From positions 1-10,073 of the forward strand of contig CAJARE010000111.1 in NCBI GenBank assembly GCA_903944255.1: a stretch of DNA of 10,073 nucleotides. Direction: 5' to 3'. Below, in pieces: positions 1 through 7,074 of the stretch. Under the pieces are notes generated by a model. It saw nothing but the letters and a program-made list of their open reading frames with translations, had not been told where the DNA came from and did no database searches. The stretch comes from an uncultured beta proteobacterium (GTDB lineage: Bacteria; Pseudomonadota; Gammaproteobacteria; Burkholderiales; Burkholderiaceae). The position numbers were made by a program, and so were the translations under genes. Numbering within the stretch: position 1 is the stretch's first letter; every line of letters begins with the position of its first letter.

Positions 1-82
1 AAGCAGGACAGTATCGACACGTGGGTCAGTTTTGGATGCAAATACCTAGGCTAGGTGGATCAGTTTTGGATGCAAATCAACA
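1..82. mobile_element. Terminal end of an IS21-family-like insertion sequence (body outside window)
   Basis: Two 23-bp direct repeats (21-43 and 55-77) differ at one base and share the core TCAGTTTTGGATGCAAAT. The second runs into ATCAACA ending at base 82, so read on the minus strand the end begins TGTTGATTTGCATCC and continues through both repeats. A TGT...CA terminus followed by tandem ~20-bp repeats containing a GGTCA-TTTT-like core is the usual form of IS21-family ends, where the transposase binds. No istA or istB coding sequence is in the window, so the element would extend to the left. Neither its orientation nor a target-site duplication can be judged from one end. It could equally be a solo remnant. 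Confidence 0.55.
21..77. repeat. Tandem 23-bp direct repeat pair
   Basis: Units at 21-43 and 55-77 are 22/23 identical (GTGGG versus GTGGA near the left edge) and start 34 bp apart. The 11-bp spacer contains the palindromic CCTAGG. The spacing and unit size fit transposase-binding repeats inside an insertion-sequence end, and no coding function is visible. Confidence 0.75.
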
Positions 83-119
83 GGCACTGCACTGATTTAC
101 CGCCAATAAAGAAAAAATA

Positions 120-150
120 GACTGCAATTACTTGCTTTAGTGTTGCAGTC
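120..150. promoter_or_regulatory. Inverted repeat GACTGCAA / TTGCAGTC upstream of the araC-type gene
   Basis: Perfect 8-bp arms lie at 120-127 and 143-150 with a 15-bp AT-rich spacer. The half-site TTGCAGT recurs in the palindrome at 165-185, and in reverse as GCACTGCA at 84-91, so the whole upstream region is dotted with the same hexamer-like element. This is more consistent with a multi-site operator than with a terminator, because the right arm is not followed by a T-run. The protein that binds it is unknown. Confidence 0.45.
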
Positions 151-164
151 CTGGGAAAGCATAA

Positions 165-185
165 TTTTATTGCAGTGCAATAAAA
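165..185. promoter_or_regulatory. Perfect 21-bp palindrome, candidate operator
   Basis: The arms TTTTATTGCA and TGCAATAAAA flank a single central G at 175 and match over all 10 bp. The element ends 9 bp before a TTGACT -35-like hexamer (195-200). That position suits a dimeric regulator controlling the downstream araC-type gene, or the left-flanking region in the other direction. A 1-nt loop argues against an RNA hairpin, so a DNA-binding site is more likely. The cognate regulator is not identified. Confidence 0.6.
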
Positions 186-194
186 AATTACGGG

Positions 195-223
195 TTGACT
201 TAGCATGTATGTGAGATGATTTA
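195..223 (+). promoter_or_regulatory. Candidate sigma-70 promoter for the araC-type gene
   Basis: TTGACT at 195-200 is one mismatch from the -35 consensus. With a 17-bp spacer it faces GATTTA (218-223), and with 19 bp it faces TTTAAT (220-225). Both are only fair -10 matches. Transcription from here would begin at or just after the ATG at 228, implying a leaderless or near-leaderless transcript, or else that the true promoter lies further upstream. Confidence 0.35.
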
Positions 224-227
224 ATGC

Positions 228-1088
228 ATGTCAAAAGTAATTCGACTTCTTCATGGTGAGTTTGGTAGAGTGGCGCTTCTCGAAATGGATGCCCCTCTAG
301 TAACCCATGCCCATCATCACTGTCACATTTTATGCAAGGTTGCGGGACCTGATATCGCTTTTCAGGTTAGAGAGCAACGTTGCCCATTAACTGATGACAA
401 TGCAGTCCTCATAAATGCCTGGGAAGAGCATTCCTATCTGCATATGCCAGTCAATGGCGAAAATCCCATTTTACTTGCTCTGTACCTTGAGCCAAAGTGG
501 CTGGCATCATTTAGTAAAAAATTCTTAGCAAGTAGCCACCCGCGATTTTTTATCAATAATTTATCTGCTTTGGGTGCCCATCAAAAGCAGGCGCTGGAAA
601 AAATTTCAATGGAACTTTGGTGGGCCGACCAAATCACACATGATTATCTTGAGTCCATTTTGATTGAGCTCGTTTTGAGTTTTATGCAAGATGCCGATCT
701 TTTAACTCAGGGTGATTTACGTAATACCGGAAATACTTTGGCGTTTATGGATCCTAGAATCCGAAAAGCAATTCATATTATGCGCACCTCTCCTCAGGGA
801 TTTGGGGACATTTCAATTGTTGCTCGAAGCGTCGATCTTTCGCGGTCACATTTTTTTGAGCTATTTAGGCGCTGTACAGGACTTTCACCGATTGTATTTG
901 CAAATGTCCTAAAAATGGAGTTTGCATTTGATGCGCTCGCAGATAAGAGTGGGAGCCTTATTGATATTGGTGATGAGCTTGGATTTTCTGCTCAAAGTCA
1001 CTTCACTCGGTTTTTTAAACAACACCAGGGTGTAACTCCGAGCCTTTATCGTCAGCAAGTAGAGAAGGCCCCAAAGCTAGACTCTTAG
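228..1088 (+). CDS. AraC-family transcriptional regulator
   Basis: This is a 286-aa regulator with the standard two-part AraC layout. The N-terminal part has a cupin-like sensor region with a histidine cluster (H27, H29-H31, H33), typical of AraC_binding domains, although whether it binds a metal or a ligand here is unknown. The C-terminal part, from about residue 180, carries two helix-turn-helix units. The second ends in the AraC signature FTRFFKQHQGVTPSLYR. It lies directly upstream of the catabolic operon on the same strand, so it is the obvious candidate to activate it in response to the substrate or its CoA ester. The start at 228 has no strong ribosome-binding site (only a weak GAGA at 213-216), and the nearest promoter-like sequence lies very close to the ATG. 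The family call is sure; the target and inducer are inferred from position. Confidence 0.93.
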   Translation: MSKVIRLLHGEFGRVALLEMDAPLVTHAHHHCHILCKVAGPDIAFQVREQRCPLTDDNAVLINAWEEHSYLHMPVNGENPILLALYLEPKWLASFSKKFLASSHPRFFINNLSALGAHQKQALEKISMELWWADQITHDYLESILIELVLSFMQDADLLTQGDLRNTGNTLAFMDPRIRKAIHIMRTSPQGFGDISIVARSVDLSRSHFFELFRRCTGLSPIVFANVLKMEFAFDALADKSGSLIDIGDELGFSAQSHFTRFFKQHQGVTPSLYRQQVEKAPKLDS

Positions 1089-1142
1089 GGTTTTCCTGAT
1101 GTACATAATCAGACTCTAAGGTAAGTGGTCGGACTTTAGAGT
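1079..1142. promoter_or_regulatory. Direct plus inverted repeats (ACTCTWARG), candidate AraC-type operator
   Basis: AGACTCTTAGGG at 1079-1090, overlapping the end and stop codon of the regulator gene, recurs as AGACTCTAAGGT at 1111-1122. That is 10/12 identity at a 32-bp start-to-start distance, about three helical turns. The second copy is also the left arm of an inverted repeat with ACTTTAGAGT at 1133-1142: 10 bp with one G-T pair, and a 10-bp spacer. AraC-family activators commonly bind two direct repeats in phase on the helix upstream of a weak promoter. The last arm ends 72 bp before the start codon of the next gene, and I see no good -35/-10 pair in between, which fits activator dependence. 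A weak bidirectional terminator is the alternative, but a T-run is missing. Confidence 0.5.
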
Positions 1143-1173
1143 AAGCATACTTCTTTCCCAATCATTAAGCTTC

Positions 1174-1206
1174 TTTCAGCATTAATTAATCTTAATTTAG
1201 CTGAAA
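1174..1206 (+). other. Possible leader hairpin just upstream of the molybdenum-subunit start
   Basis: TTTCAGC (1174-1180) is complementary to GCTGAAA (1200-1206). The pairing can be extended by two or three pairs if A1207 is bulged, around a 19-nt AT-rich loop. It ends 8 nt before the TTG start at 1215 and abuts the AAGAG that would serve as Shine-Dalgarno. It could affect translation initiation or simply be chance in AT-rich DNA. Confidence 0.25.
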
Positions 1207-1214
1207 AGAGTAGA

Positions 1215-4199
1215 TTGAAAATAAGTGCAAATTATTTAGGTAAGGCATGTGAACGTATAGAAGATATTGCTCTTCTAACGGGTGGAGGACGTTACTTAGA
1301 TGACCTTCCATTACCAGTAGGAACCTTATACGCTGCTGTTGTGCGTTCTCCCATTGCCCATGGAAAAATTATTTCTGTGGATGCTGAACAGGCATTAAAG
1401 ATCAGAGGTGTCAGGGGAATTTTGACACTTGAGGATGTTCAGTCCTGGTCCAATCCATTGGTAGTTGCTGTAAAAACTTCAATGCGTCAGTGGGTATTGG
1501 CAAGTGAGTATGTTCGCTATGTTGGGGAGCCTATAGCAGTTGTCATTGCTGAATCAAGGGCTCTAGCAGAAGATGGGGTTGAGAAGGTTGTGTTGAATAT
1601 TGAGCCGCTTTCTGCTGTTGTTGATGTGGATATCGCACTTTCAGATGCATCAATTATTTTGCATGAAGATATTGGTAGTAATTGTGTTTTAGATCGTTCA
1701 TACGAGTATGGCGACCCTGATAGCGCATTTCAAACTGCTGCAAGTATCGTTGAAGTTGATATTCGTTATCCCCGTAATTCTTGTACACCCATAGAAACTG
1801 GTGGGGTGGTTGCGCAATGGCGAGGTGCGGATTCTTCATATGAAGTAACGTCGAATTTTATGGGGCCATTTTCCTTGCATGTAGTAATGGCTGCTGCTTT
1901 GAAAGTTCCCGGAACAAAATTACGACATCATGTTGCCCCAGATTCGGGTGGTAGCTTCGGTGTTAAACAATCAGTTTTGCCATACATCATCATGAGTTGT
2001 TTGGCATCGCGTAAAGTAGGTGCCCCAGTTAAATTTATTGAGGATCGCTTAGAGCATCTTCAAGCAGCTACTTCTGCAACTTCCCGTCATACCCATTTAC
2101 GTTCTGCAGTGGATGTAGATGGAAAAATATTAGCCCTAGATTACGATCAAATTGAAGATTGTGGGGCTTATTTGAGGGCTCCTGAGCCAGCAACTCTGTA
2201 TCGAATGCATGGGTGTGTGACGGGTCCTTACCAAATTCATAATTTAAAAATTCGTAATCGTGTTGTATTGATTAATAAAACTCCTACTGGATTAGTAAGG
2301 GGTTTTGGTGGACCTCAGGTTTATTACGCCCTCGAGCGTCTAATTCATAAAATCGCAAAAACTTTAGGCAAAACGCATCAACAAATTGCAGCGCTCAATT
2401 ATGTTCAGAAAGATCAATTTCCATATCGTGCAGCAGCAGGGGCATTGTTAGATTCTGGCGACTATCAGCAGGCTTTAAAAATATTAGAGAATTCTCCTGA
2501 GTTCAGAAAATTACTAAATAGTAGAGAAAAGGCTAAAAAAGAAGGGCGCTATTACGGTATTGGTATTGCCTCAATTATTGAGCCCTCGGTTTCTAACATG
2601 GGTTACATAACTACCGCTCTTACAAAGGAGCAAAGAGTAAAGGCAGGCCCGAAAAATGGCGCTATTACTTCGGCAACTGTAAGCATTGACCCTTCTGGAA
2701 ATATTGCAGCTAATATTGCGTCAGCCCCTGCTGGTCAGGGTCATCAAACCGTTATCAGCCAGCTATTAGCAGATATTTTTGGTGTCTTACCATCCCAAAT
2801 TCAGGTAAATGTGGATTTTGATACCGCTAAAGATGCTTGGTCAATTGCCGCCGGGAACTATTCAAGTCGCTTTGCAGGTGCAGTTGCGGGAACGGTATTT
2901 CTTGCAGCTGAAAAGTTAAAGGTTCGGATTGCTGATTATGCAGCGCATATGCTGAAGGCAGGGCCAGAAGACTTAATATTTGCAAATGGAAACATCTCGG
3001 TAGCAGCAGATGAAAGTAGGAGCATTCCCTTTTCAAGAGTTTGCGGAAATTTTCACTGGTCTCCGGGCTTGATTCAAGAGGCTCTTGGGTCTGAAACTAC
3101 TCTTGCATTGCAGGAAACACACTTTTGGAGCGCAGATGTTTTAGAGGCGCCTGATGAGGGTGATCGAATTAATACTTCCGCTGCGTATGGTTTTGCTATC
3201 GATGCTTGTGGGATTGAGATAGATCTGGACACTTGCTCCGCAAAAGTTGATCAATACATTACCGTGCATGACGCAGGAAAAATACTAAACCCAGCCTTAG
3301 CAGATGGGCAGATTTATGGCGCCTATGCACAAGCTGTTGGGGCAGCTCTTTTTGAGGAGTTTGTCTATAGTAGTGATGGAAATTTTCTGTCAGGAACTTT
3401 TGCGGACTATCGCTTACCTACTGCAAGTGATATACGCACTCCTAAAATTTATCATCAAGAATCTCCAAGTCCCTTCACCCCTTTGGGCGCCAAAGGAATC
3501 GGTGAAGGAAATAGTATGAGCACACCAGTTTGTATTGCAAATGCCATTGCAGATGCATTGGATATTGAAGATATTGTTCTGCCTGCCACCCCAAGCCGAA
3601 TTCATGCGCTTCTTGTCAAAAAGGGTTCGCTCAAGCTTGATAAGCCATCGAGTCAGATTTCTTCTATTGTCTCGAATGCTGATTATCCTTTGAAAGCTCA
3701 GGGCGAAGTTAGGTTGCAGGTTCTTCCAGAAAATATCTTTGCGGTTTTACTTGATCCGGAGAGGCTGAAGAATGTTATTCCAGGCTGTGAATCCATTCAT
3801 AAAACATCCATATTTAATGGTGTTCGGTTTGATTGCATAGCAGTTGTTCGAATCGGTATTGCAAAGGCTCGCTTTGTAGCCAAAGTTGAAATAACAAATA
3901 TTCAAGATCCTGATAGTTTTTCCTTAGGTGGAGAAGGTCGTGGCCCATTAGGAATGGCGTTGGGAATGGGTCAAGTAAGTCTGAAGAATGATGCGGGCAC
4001 TACTGTTTTAAAGTATGACTACCAAGCTCAGGTATCAGGAAAGCTTGCAGCAATAGGCAGCAGGTTATTAGAGGGTGCGATTCGATTGGTCTTAGATCAA
4101 CTGTTTAGGGCGCTTGCAAAAGAAGCCGGCGCAAAACAGGAAGGCTTATTTAAACTCTTACTTAGTAGATTTTTTACTATATTGGGAGTTGGTAAATGA
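1215..4199 (+). CDS. hmfA: Molybdenum hydroxylase large subunit with C-terminal CoxG-like domain, probable 2-furoyl-CoA dehydrogenase large subunit
   Basis: This 994-aa xanthine-dehydrogenase-family subunit would bind the molybdopterin cofactor and hydroxylate the CoA-activated ring with water. In order it shows the a/b hammerhead domain (about 10-125), the first Moco-binding domain with GGSFGVK and R362-GFGGPQ, the second with AGQGHQ (Q508), and the catalytic glutamate E764 in KGIGEG. The CO dehydrogenase signature AYxCSFR is absent. The family usually ends near residue 800. Here a linker leads to a CoxG/SRPBCC-type domain (about 825-975, beginning YPLKAQGEVRL) and a hydrophobic C-terminal tail. 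It is first in an operon whose order matches hmfABCDE. The start is TTG: no in-frame ATG lies upstream before the TAG at 1137, AAGAG precedes it, and the homologous N-terminus (YLGKACERIEDIALLTG) starts within a few residues. The fold is certain; the furoyl-CoA substrate is inferred from synteny. Confidence 0.85.
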   Translation: MKISANYLGKACERIEDIALLTGGGRYLDDLPLPVGTLYAAVVRSPIAHGKIISVDAEQALKIRGVRGILTLEDVQSWSNPLVVAVKTSMRQWVLASEYVRYVGEPIAVVIAESRALAEDGVEKVVLNIEPLSAVVDVDIALSDASIILHEDIGSNCVLDRSYEYGDPDSAFQTAASIVEVDIRYPRNSCTPIETGGVVAQWRGADSSYEVTSNFMGPFSLHVVMAAALKVPGTKLRHHVAPDSGGSFGVKQSVLPYIIMSCLASRKVGAPVKFIEDRLEHLQAATSATSRHTHLRSAVDVDGKILALDYDQIEDCGAYLRAPEPATLYRMHGCVTGPYQIHNLKIRNRVVLINKTPTGLVRGFGGPQVYYALERLIHKIAKTLGKTHQQIAALNYVQKDQFPYRAAAGALLDSGDYQQALKILENSPEFRKLLNSREKAKKEGRYYGIGIASIIEPSVSNMGYITTALTKEQRVKAGPKNGAITSATVSIDPSGNIAANIASAPAGQGHQTVISQLLADIFGVLPSQIQVNVDFDTAKDAWSIAAGNYSSRFAGAVAGTVFLAAEKLKVRIADYAAHMLKAGPEDLIFANGNISVAADESRSIPFSRVCGNFHWSPGLIQEALGSETTLALQETHFWSADVLEAPDEGDRINTSAAYGFAIDACGIEIDLDTCSAKVDQYITVHDAGKILNPALADGQIYGAYAQAVGAALFEEFVYSSDGNFLSGTFADYRLPTASDIRTPKIYHQESPSPFTPLGAKGIGEGNSMSTPVCIANAIADALDIEDIVLPATPSRIHALLVKKGSLKLDKPSSQISSIVSNADYPLKAQGEVRLQVLPENIFAVLLDPERLKNVIPGCESIHKTSIFNGVRFDCIAVVRIGIAKARFVAKVEITNIQDPDSFSLGGEGRGPLGMALGMGQVSLKNDAGTTVLKYDYQAQVSGKLAAIGSRLLEGAIRLVLDQLFRALAKEAGAKQEGLFKLLLSRFFTILGVGK

Positions 4200-5029
4200 A
4201 GTCTGCTCCATTTGTGATGCACCAGGTCAATTCCCAAGCCGATATTTTAAATTTGTTGGACCAGTATGGTGACGATGCCCGCATCATTGCTGGCGGTCAA
4301 ACACTTGTCCCAGTATTGGCAATGAGGGTGGCTAGCCCCGATCATTTAATCGATATCAATAAGGTGATAGAGCTAAAAAATTATGGTGTTTCTGGCGATG
4401 TTCTTCTGGTTGGAGCTGGCGTTAGACAGGCCGAGTTAGAAAAGTGGAGTGATCTTGATAAGACTCAGCCACTTTTAAGCATGATGTTCCCATGGATAGC
4501 TCATGCTCCAATTCGAAATCGTGGAACAGTATGCGGATCGATCGCCCATTCTGATCCCAGCGCCGAATTAGTGCTTGGCCTAGCCGTATTAGAGGGCTCT
4601 GTCACACTAGTCAGTAAAAAGAAGAGGCGAATAGTTCAAGCCAAGGATTTTTTTCTAGGAGCGCTACAAACTTGTCGTCAATCAAATGAATTCATCGAGT
4701 CTATCCAGTTTCCTATACGTGGGCATGATGCTAGATTTGGATTTGCCGAGTATGGTTATCGTCATGGAGATTTTGCAGTAGTAGCTGTTGCAGTCATCCA
4801 GGAAGGCAATAGTTGGACTGTTGGGTTTGGAGGTATTGATGATACTGTGCGGGTATATAAATGCGTTGCTAATTCTATAAATGAGATCAACCAGTTTATT
4901 GATGATTTAGCCTCTGAAACAGAGGTTAGGGAAGATCCGACCGCAACCTCAGGATTACGCCGACATCTGATGCGCTCCCTTGGGAAGCGTGCATGCCAAC
5001 AAGCTATAGATTTTAAAGTGATTGAATAA
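4196..5029 (+). CDS. hmfB: FAD-binding subunit of the molybdenum hydroxylase, probable 2-furoyl-CoA dehydrogenase
   Basis: This 277-aa CoxM-type flavoprotein passes electrons from the 2Fe-2S subunit to the final acceptor. The FAD_binding_5 part (about 1-165) has the pyrophosphate-binding AGGQTL at 32-37 and RNRGTVCGSIAHSDP at 107-121. A CO_deh_flav_C domain follows to the end. Cys113 sits where many relatives have Gly (TxGG). This variant probably belongs to a subgroup rather than being a defect, since the flanking motif is intact. There is no cysteine-rich insertion of the kind that carries an extra 4Fe-4S cluster in 4-hydroxybenzoyl-CoA reductase, which argues against a ring-reducing enzyme. 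The ATG overlaps the preceding TGA (ATGA), a sign of translational coupling with the large subunit. Confidence 0.85.
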   Translation: MKSAPFVMHQVNSQADILNLLDQYGDDARIIAGGQTLVPVLAMRVASPDHLIDINKVIELKNYGVSGDVLLVGAGVRQAELEKWSDLDKTQPLLSMMFPWIAHAPIRNRGTVCGSIAHSDPSAELVLGLAVLEGSVTLVSKKKRRIVQAKDFFLGALQTCRQSNEFIESIQFPIRGHDARFGFAEYGYRHGDFAVVAVAVIQEGNSWTVGFGGIDDTVRVYKCVANSINEINQFIDDLASETEVREDPTATSGLRRHLMRSLGKRACQQAIDFKVIE

Positions 5030-5030
5030 A

Positions 5031-5525
5031 ATGAAGAACCATTTAGTAAAACTATTTTTAAATGGGGTTGAACGCGAAGCTACTTGTGAATCACGTACTA
5101 CATTGCTTGATTTCATTCGACATGATTTGGGCTTAACAGGTACCCATGCAGGTTGTGAACATGGCGTATGTGGAGCATGCACGGTTGAGCTTGATGGAGA
5201 AGTTATTCGTTCCTGTTTGATATTCGCCTGTCAAGCTGATGGTGCTAGTGTTAATACCGTAGAAGGTATTTCCAAATCTGGCGAGATGTCTGATTTACAA
5301 GGCGCCTTTAAAAAATATCATGCGCTTCAATGCGGATTTTGTACGGCCGGGTTTTTGATTTCAGCTGAGGACTTGCTTAATAAAAATCCAAATCCGACTG
5401 AGTTGGAGGTTCGGGAAGGTTTGTCAGGCAATTTATGTCGATGTACTGGATATGTTGGAATAGTCGAGGCAGTTTTAGAAGTTGCCTCAGCTAGGGTTCA
5501 CAAAAATGGAAGAGATCATGCTTGA
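5031..5525 (+). CDS. hmfC: 2Fe-2S subunit of the molybdenum hydroxylase, probable 2-furoyl-CoA dehydrogenase
   Basis: This 164-aa CoxS/XdhC-type electron-transfer subunit carries two 2Fe-2S clusters. The plant-ferredoxin-like N-terminal cluster is bound by C42, C47, C50 and C62 (GCEHGVCGAC...C). The helical C-terminal domain holds the second through C101, C104, C136 and C138 (QCGFC and LCRC). All eight ligands are present, and the length is normal for the family. I chose the ATG at 5031, one base after the preceding stop. A TTG at 5022 in the same frame would add three residues and overlap the upstream gene, but has no advantage. The ribosome-binding site is poor, so translation probably depends on coupling to the FAD subunit. 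Confidence 0.88.
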   Translation: MKNHLVKLFLNGVEREATCESRTTLLDFIRHDLGLTGTHAGCEHGVCGACTVELDGEVIRSCLIFACQADGASVNTVEGISKSGEMSDLQGAFKKYHALQCGFCTAGFLISAEDLLNKNPNPTELEVREGLSGNLCRCTGYVGIVEAVLEVASARVHKNGRDHA

Positions 5526-7053
5526 TTTAGGTAGAACTTTTTTGCAAGCTGTTGAGCGTGATCCAGACAGTTTGGCAATTGTAGATGGCAGCAAGCGCTA
5601 CACCTACGGAGAGTGGGCGCTACATATTGGTGCTGTTCAACAATTTTTTAATGAAAAAGGCTTGAAGAACGGTGATCGGATTTTGACTATTTTGCAAAAT
5701 CGCTATGAGGCAACCACGATTCATTGGGCTTGTCAGATGGCAGGTATCACTATCGTCCCTTTAAATTGGCGCTCTAAGTCTGATGAGATTGATTATTGCG
5801 CTCAAAATGCTGATGTCAAACTAGCATTCATTGAGGAAATATCACTTAGTAACTATTTGCAATCTGAAACCAGCAAATCAATCCCCGTCATTCTTTGTAT
5901 GGAGAAGGAGACCTTAGATGGATATACGTATTTTGATCAGTTAATACAGGTAGGTATTGAGCCTAGTGCACAGGGTCATGTTGAGGATATTTCTGTCATG
6001 CTTTTCACTTCAGGCACCACCGGCAAGCCGAAAGGTGTCCCACGAAAGCAGCGAGCTGAGCGGGCAGCAGGAATTGCACATGTAGCTCAAAATCAATATG
6101 CGATGGGTGAAGTGACCTTAGGTGTAATGCCTCTTTATCACACCATGGGCGTACGTACATTACTATCCTTATGCATAGTTAATGGTACATATGTTGCTGT
6201 ACCACGTTGGGATGTGGATAAGGCAATAGATGCAATTGAGAGGGAGGCAGTGACTCATCTCTATTTAGTGCCAACACTTTATCACGACATGCTTCAGTCA
6301 AAAAACTTCAATGCAAGTCGAGTTAAAACTGTTAAGAAGCTAGGATTTGCAGGTGCTCCTATGCATGATGCTTTATTACTGAGTCTAAGTGAAGCCTTCT
6401 CTCCAGAATTATTCGTAAATCATTACGGCTCAAGTGAGATCTATACATACACCATTAATCAAAATGCAGTGGCTAAGCCTGGCTGTGCTGGCAAGGCTGG
6501 AATAAATGCGCGTATTAAAGTGGTGAAGTTAGACCAAGGCTCTACACAAACACTACCAAATCAAATAGCATCTTGCAACGAAGAGGGGCAGATCATTTGT
6601 GACCTCTCTGGGGATGAGGCATTTGAGGGTTATTGGAAACGTCCCGATGCAGATCAAAAGTCTATTCGAGATGGTTGGTATTTCACAGGTGATACGGGCT
6701 ACTTTGATGAGTCAGGTGACTTATTTGTTACTGGTCGGGTAGATGACATGATTATTTCTGCTGGGGAAAATATTTCTCCCGTCGAGATTGAATCAATTTT
6801 ATCTTTACATCCTTTAGTGAGCGAGGTAGCTGTTGCAGGATTAAAAGACGATCGCCTTGGTCAAAAAGTAGTTGCATTCATTAGGGCTTCCGGGATTGTG
6901 GATTCAATTGCTTTGGATGAATATTGCCGCAGTTCTGATTTAATCAACTTTAAGCGCCCCCGTGAATATGTATTTGTTAAAGAAATTCCCAAGTCGCCAG
7001 TGGGAAAGGTATTGCGGCGGATGTTAGTCGCCGGCGAATATGAAAGAGCTTAA
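5518..7053 (+). CDS. hmfD: Acyl-CoA synthetase (AMP-forming), probable 2-furoyl-CoA synthetase
   Basis: This 511-aa ANL-superfamily ligase would activate a carboxylic acid to its CoA thioester with ATP, the entry step of the pathway. Visible motifs are the P-loop TSGTTGKPKG (164-173), YGSSE (303-307), TGD with ribose-binding D392, the hinge region GRVDDMI (R407, D409) and the C-terminal catalytic lysine K497 in SPVGKVLRR. There is no transit peptide or membrane segment, so it is cytosolic. The start at 5518 is preferred because GGAAGAG lies 3 nt upstream (purine core 5508-5514). An ATG at 5506 in the same frame would add four residues, and a TTG at 5482 is unlikely. It overlaps the 2Fe-2S gene by 8 nt. 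Sequence alone does not fix the substrate: benzoate, cyclohexanecarboxylate and furoate ligases share these motifs. Neighbours favour furoate. Confidence 0.84.
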   Translation: MLDLGRTFLQAVERDPDSLAIVDGSKRYTYGEWALHIGAVQQFFNEKGLKNGDRILTILQNRYEATTIHWACQMAGITIVPLNWRSKSDEIDYCAQNADVKLAFIEEISLSNYLQSETSKSIPVILCMEKETLDGYTYFDQLIQVGIEPSAQGHVEDISVMLFTSGTTGKPKGVPRKQRAERAAGIAHVAQNQYAMGEVTLGVMPLYHTMGVRTLLSLCIVNGTYVAVPRWDVDKAIDAIEREAVTHLYLVPTLYHDMLQSKNFNASRVKTVKKLGFAGAPMHDALLLSLSEAFSPELFVNHYGSSEIYTYTINQNAVAKPGCAGKAGINARIKVVKLDQGSTQTLPNQIASCNEEGQIICDLSGDEAFEGYWKRPDADQKSIRDGWYFTGDTGYFDESGDLFVTGRVDDMIISAGENISPVEIESILSLHPLVSEVAVAGLKDDRLGQKVVAFIRASGIVDSIALDEYCRSSDLINFKRPREYVFVKEIPKSPVGKVLRRMLVAGEYERA

Positions 7054-7074
7054 TTTTTTTACTAGAAAGACCTT

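Noticed and set aside
712..912. 66-aa open frame inside the regulator gene, and similar short frames on either strand within the large subunit, FAD subunit and binding protein (1654-1839, 2827-3036, 3304-3519, 3414-3605, 4955-5182, 8185-8406)
   Set aside because: All overlap genes with intact domain motifs, show no recognisable domains and have low-complexity composition typical of out-of-frame reading.
1113..1142. Inverted repeat read as a terminator for the araC-type gene
   Set aside because: The stem is AT-rich with a 10-nt loop and is followed by AAGCATAC rather than a T-run; the direct-repeat copy at 1079 favours an operator.
5022..5030. TTG at 5022 as start of the 2Fe-2S subunit
   Set aside because: ATG 5031 is in the same frame, follows the upstream stop by one base and gives the usual N-terminus.
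1215..5525. 4-hydroxybenzoyl-CoA reductase (HcrABC-type) as identity of the molybdenum enzyme
   Set aside because: The FAD subunit lacks the extra cysteine-rich insertion that holds the 4Fe-4S cluster in those reductases, and the gene order with ligase and crotonase matches the furoate cluster better.
1215..5525. Aerobic CO dehydrogenase (CoxLMS) suggested by CoxM/CoxS/CoxG-like parts
   Set aside because: The large subunit has R362-GFGGPQ where CoxL has the AYxCSFR active-site loop, and a CoA-ligase and crotonase follow instead of cox maturation genes.
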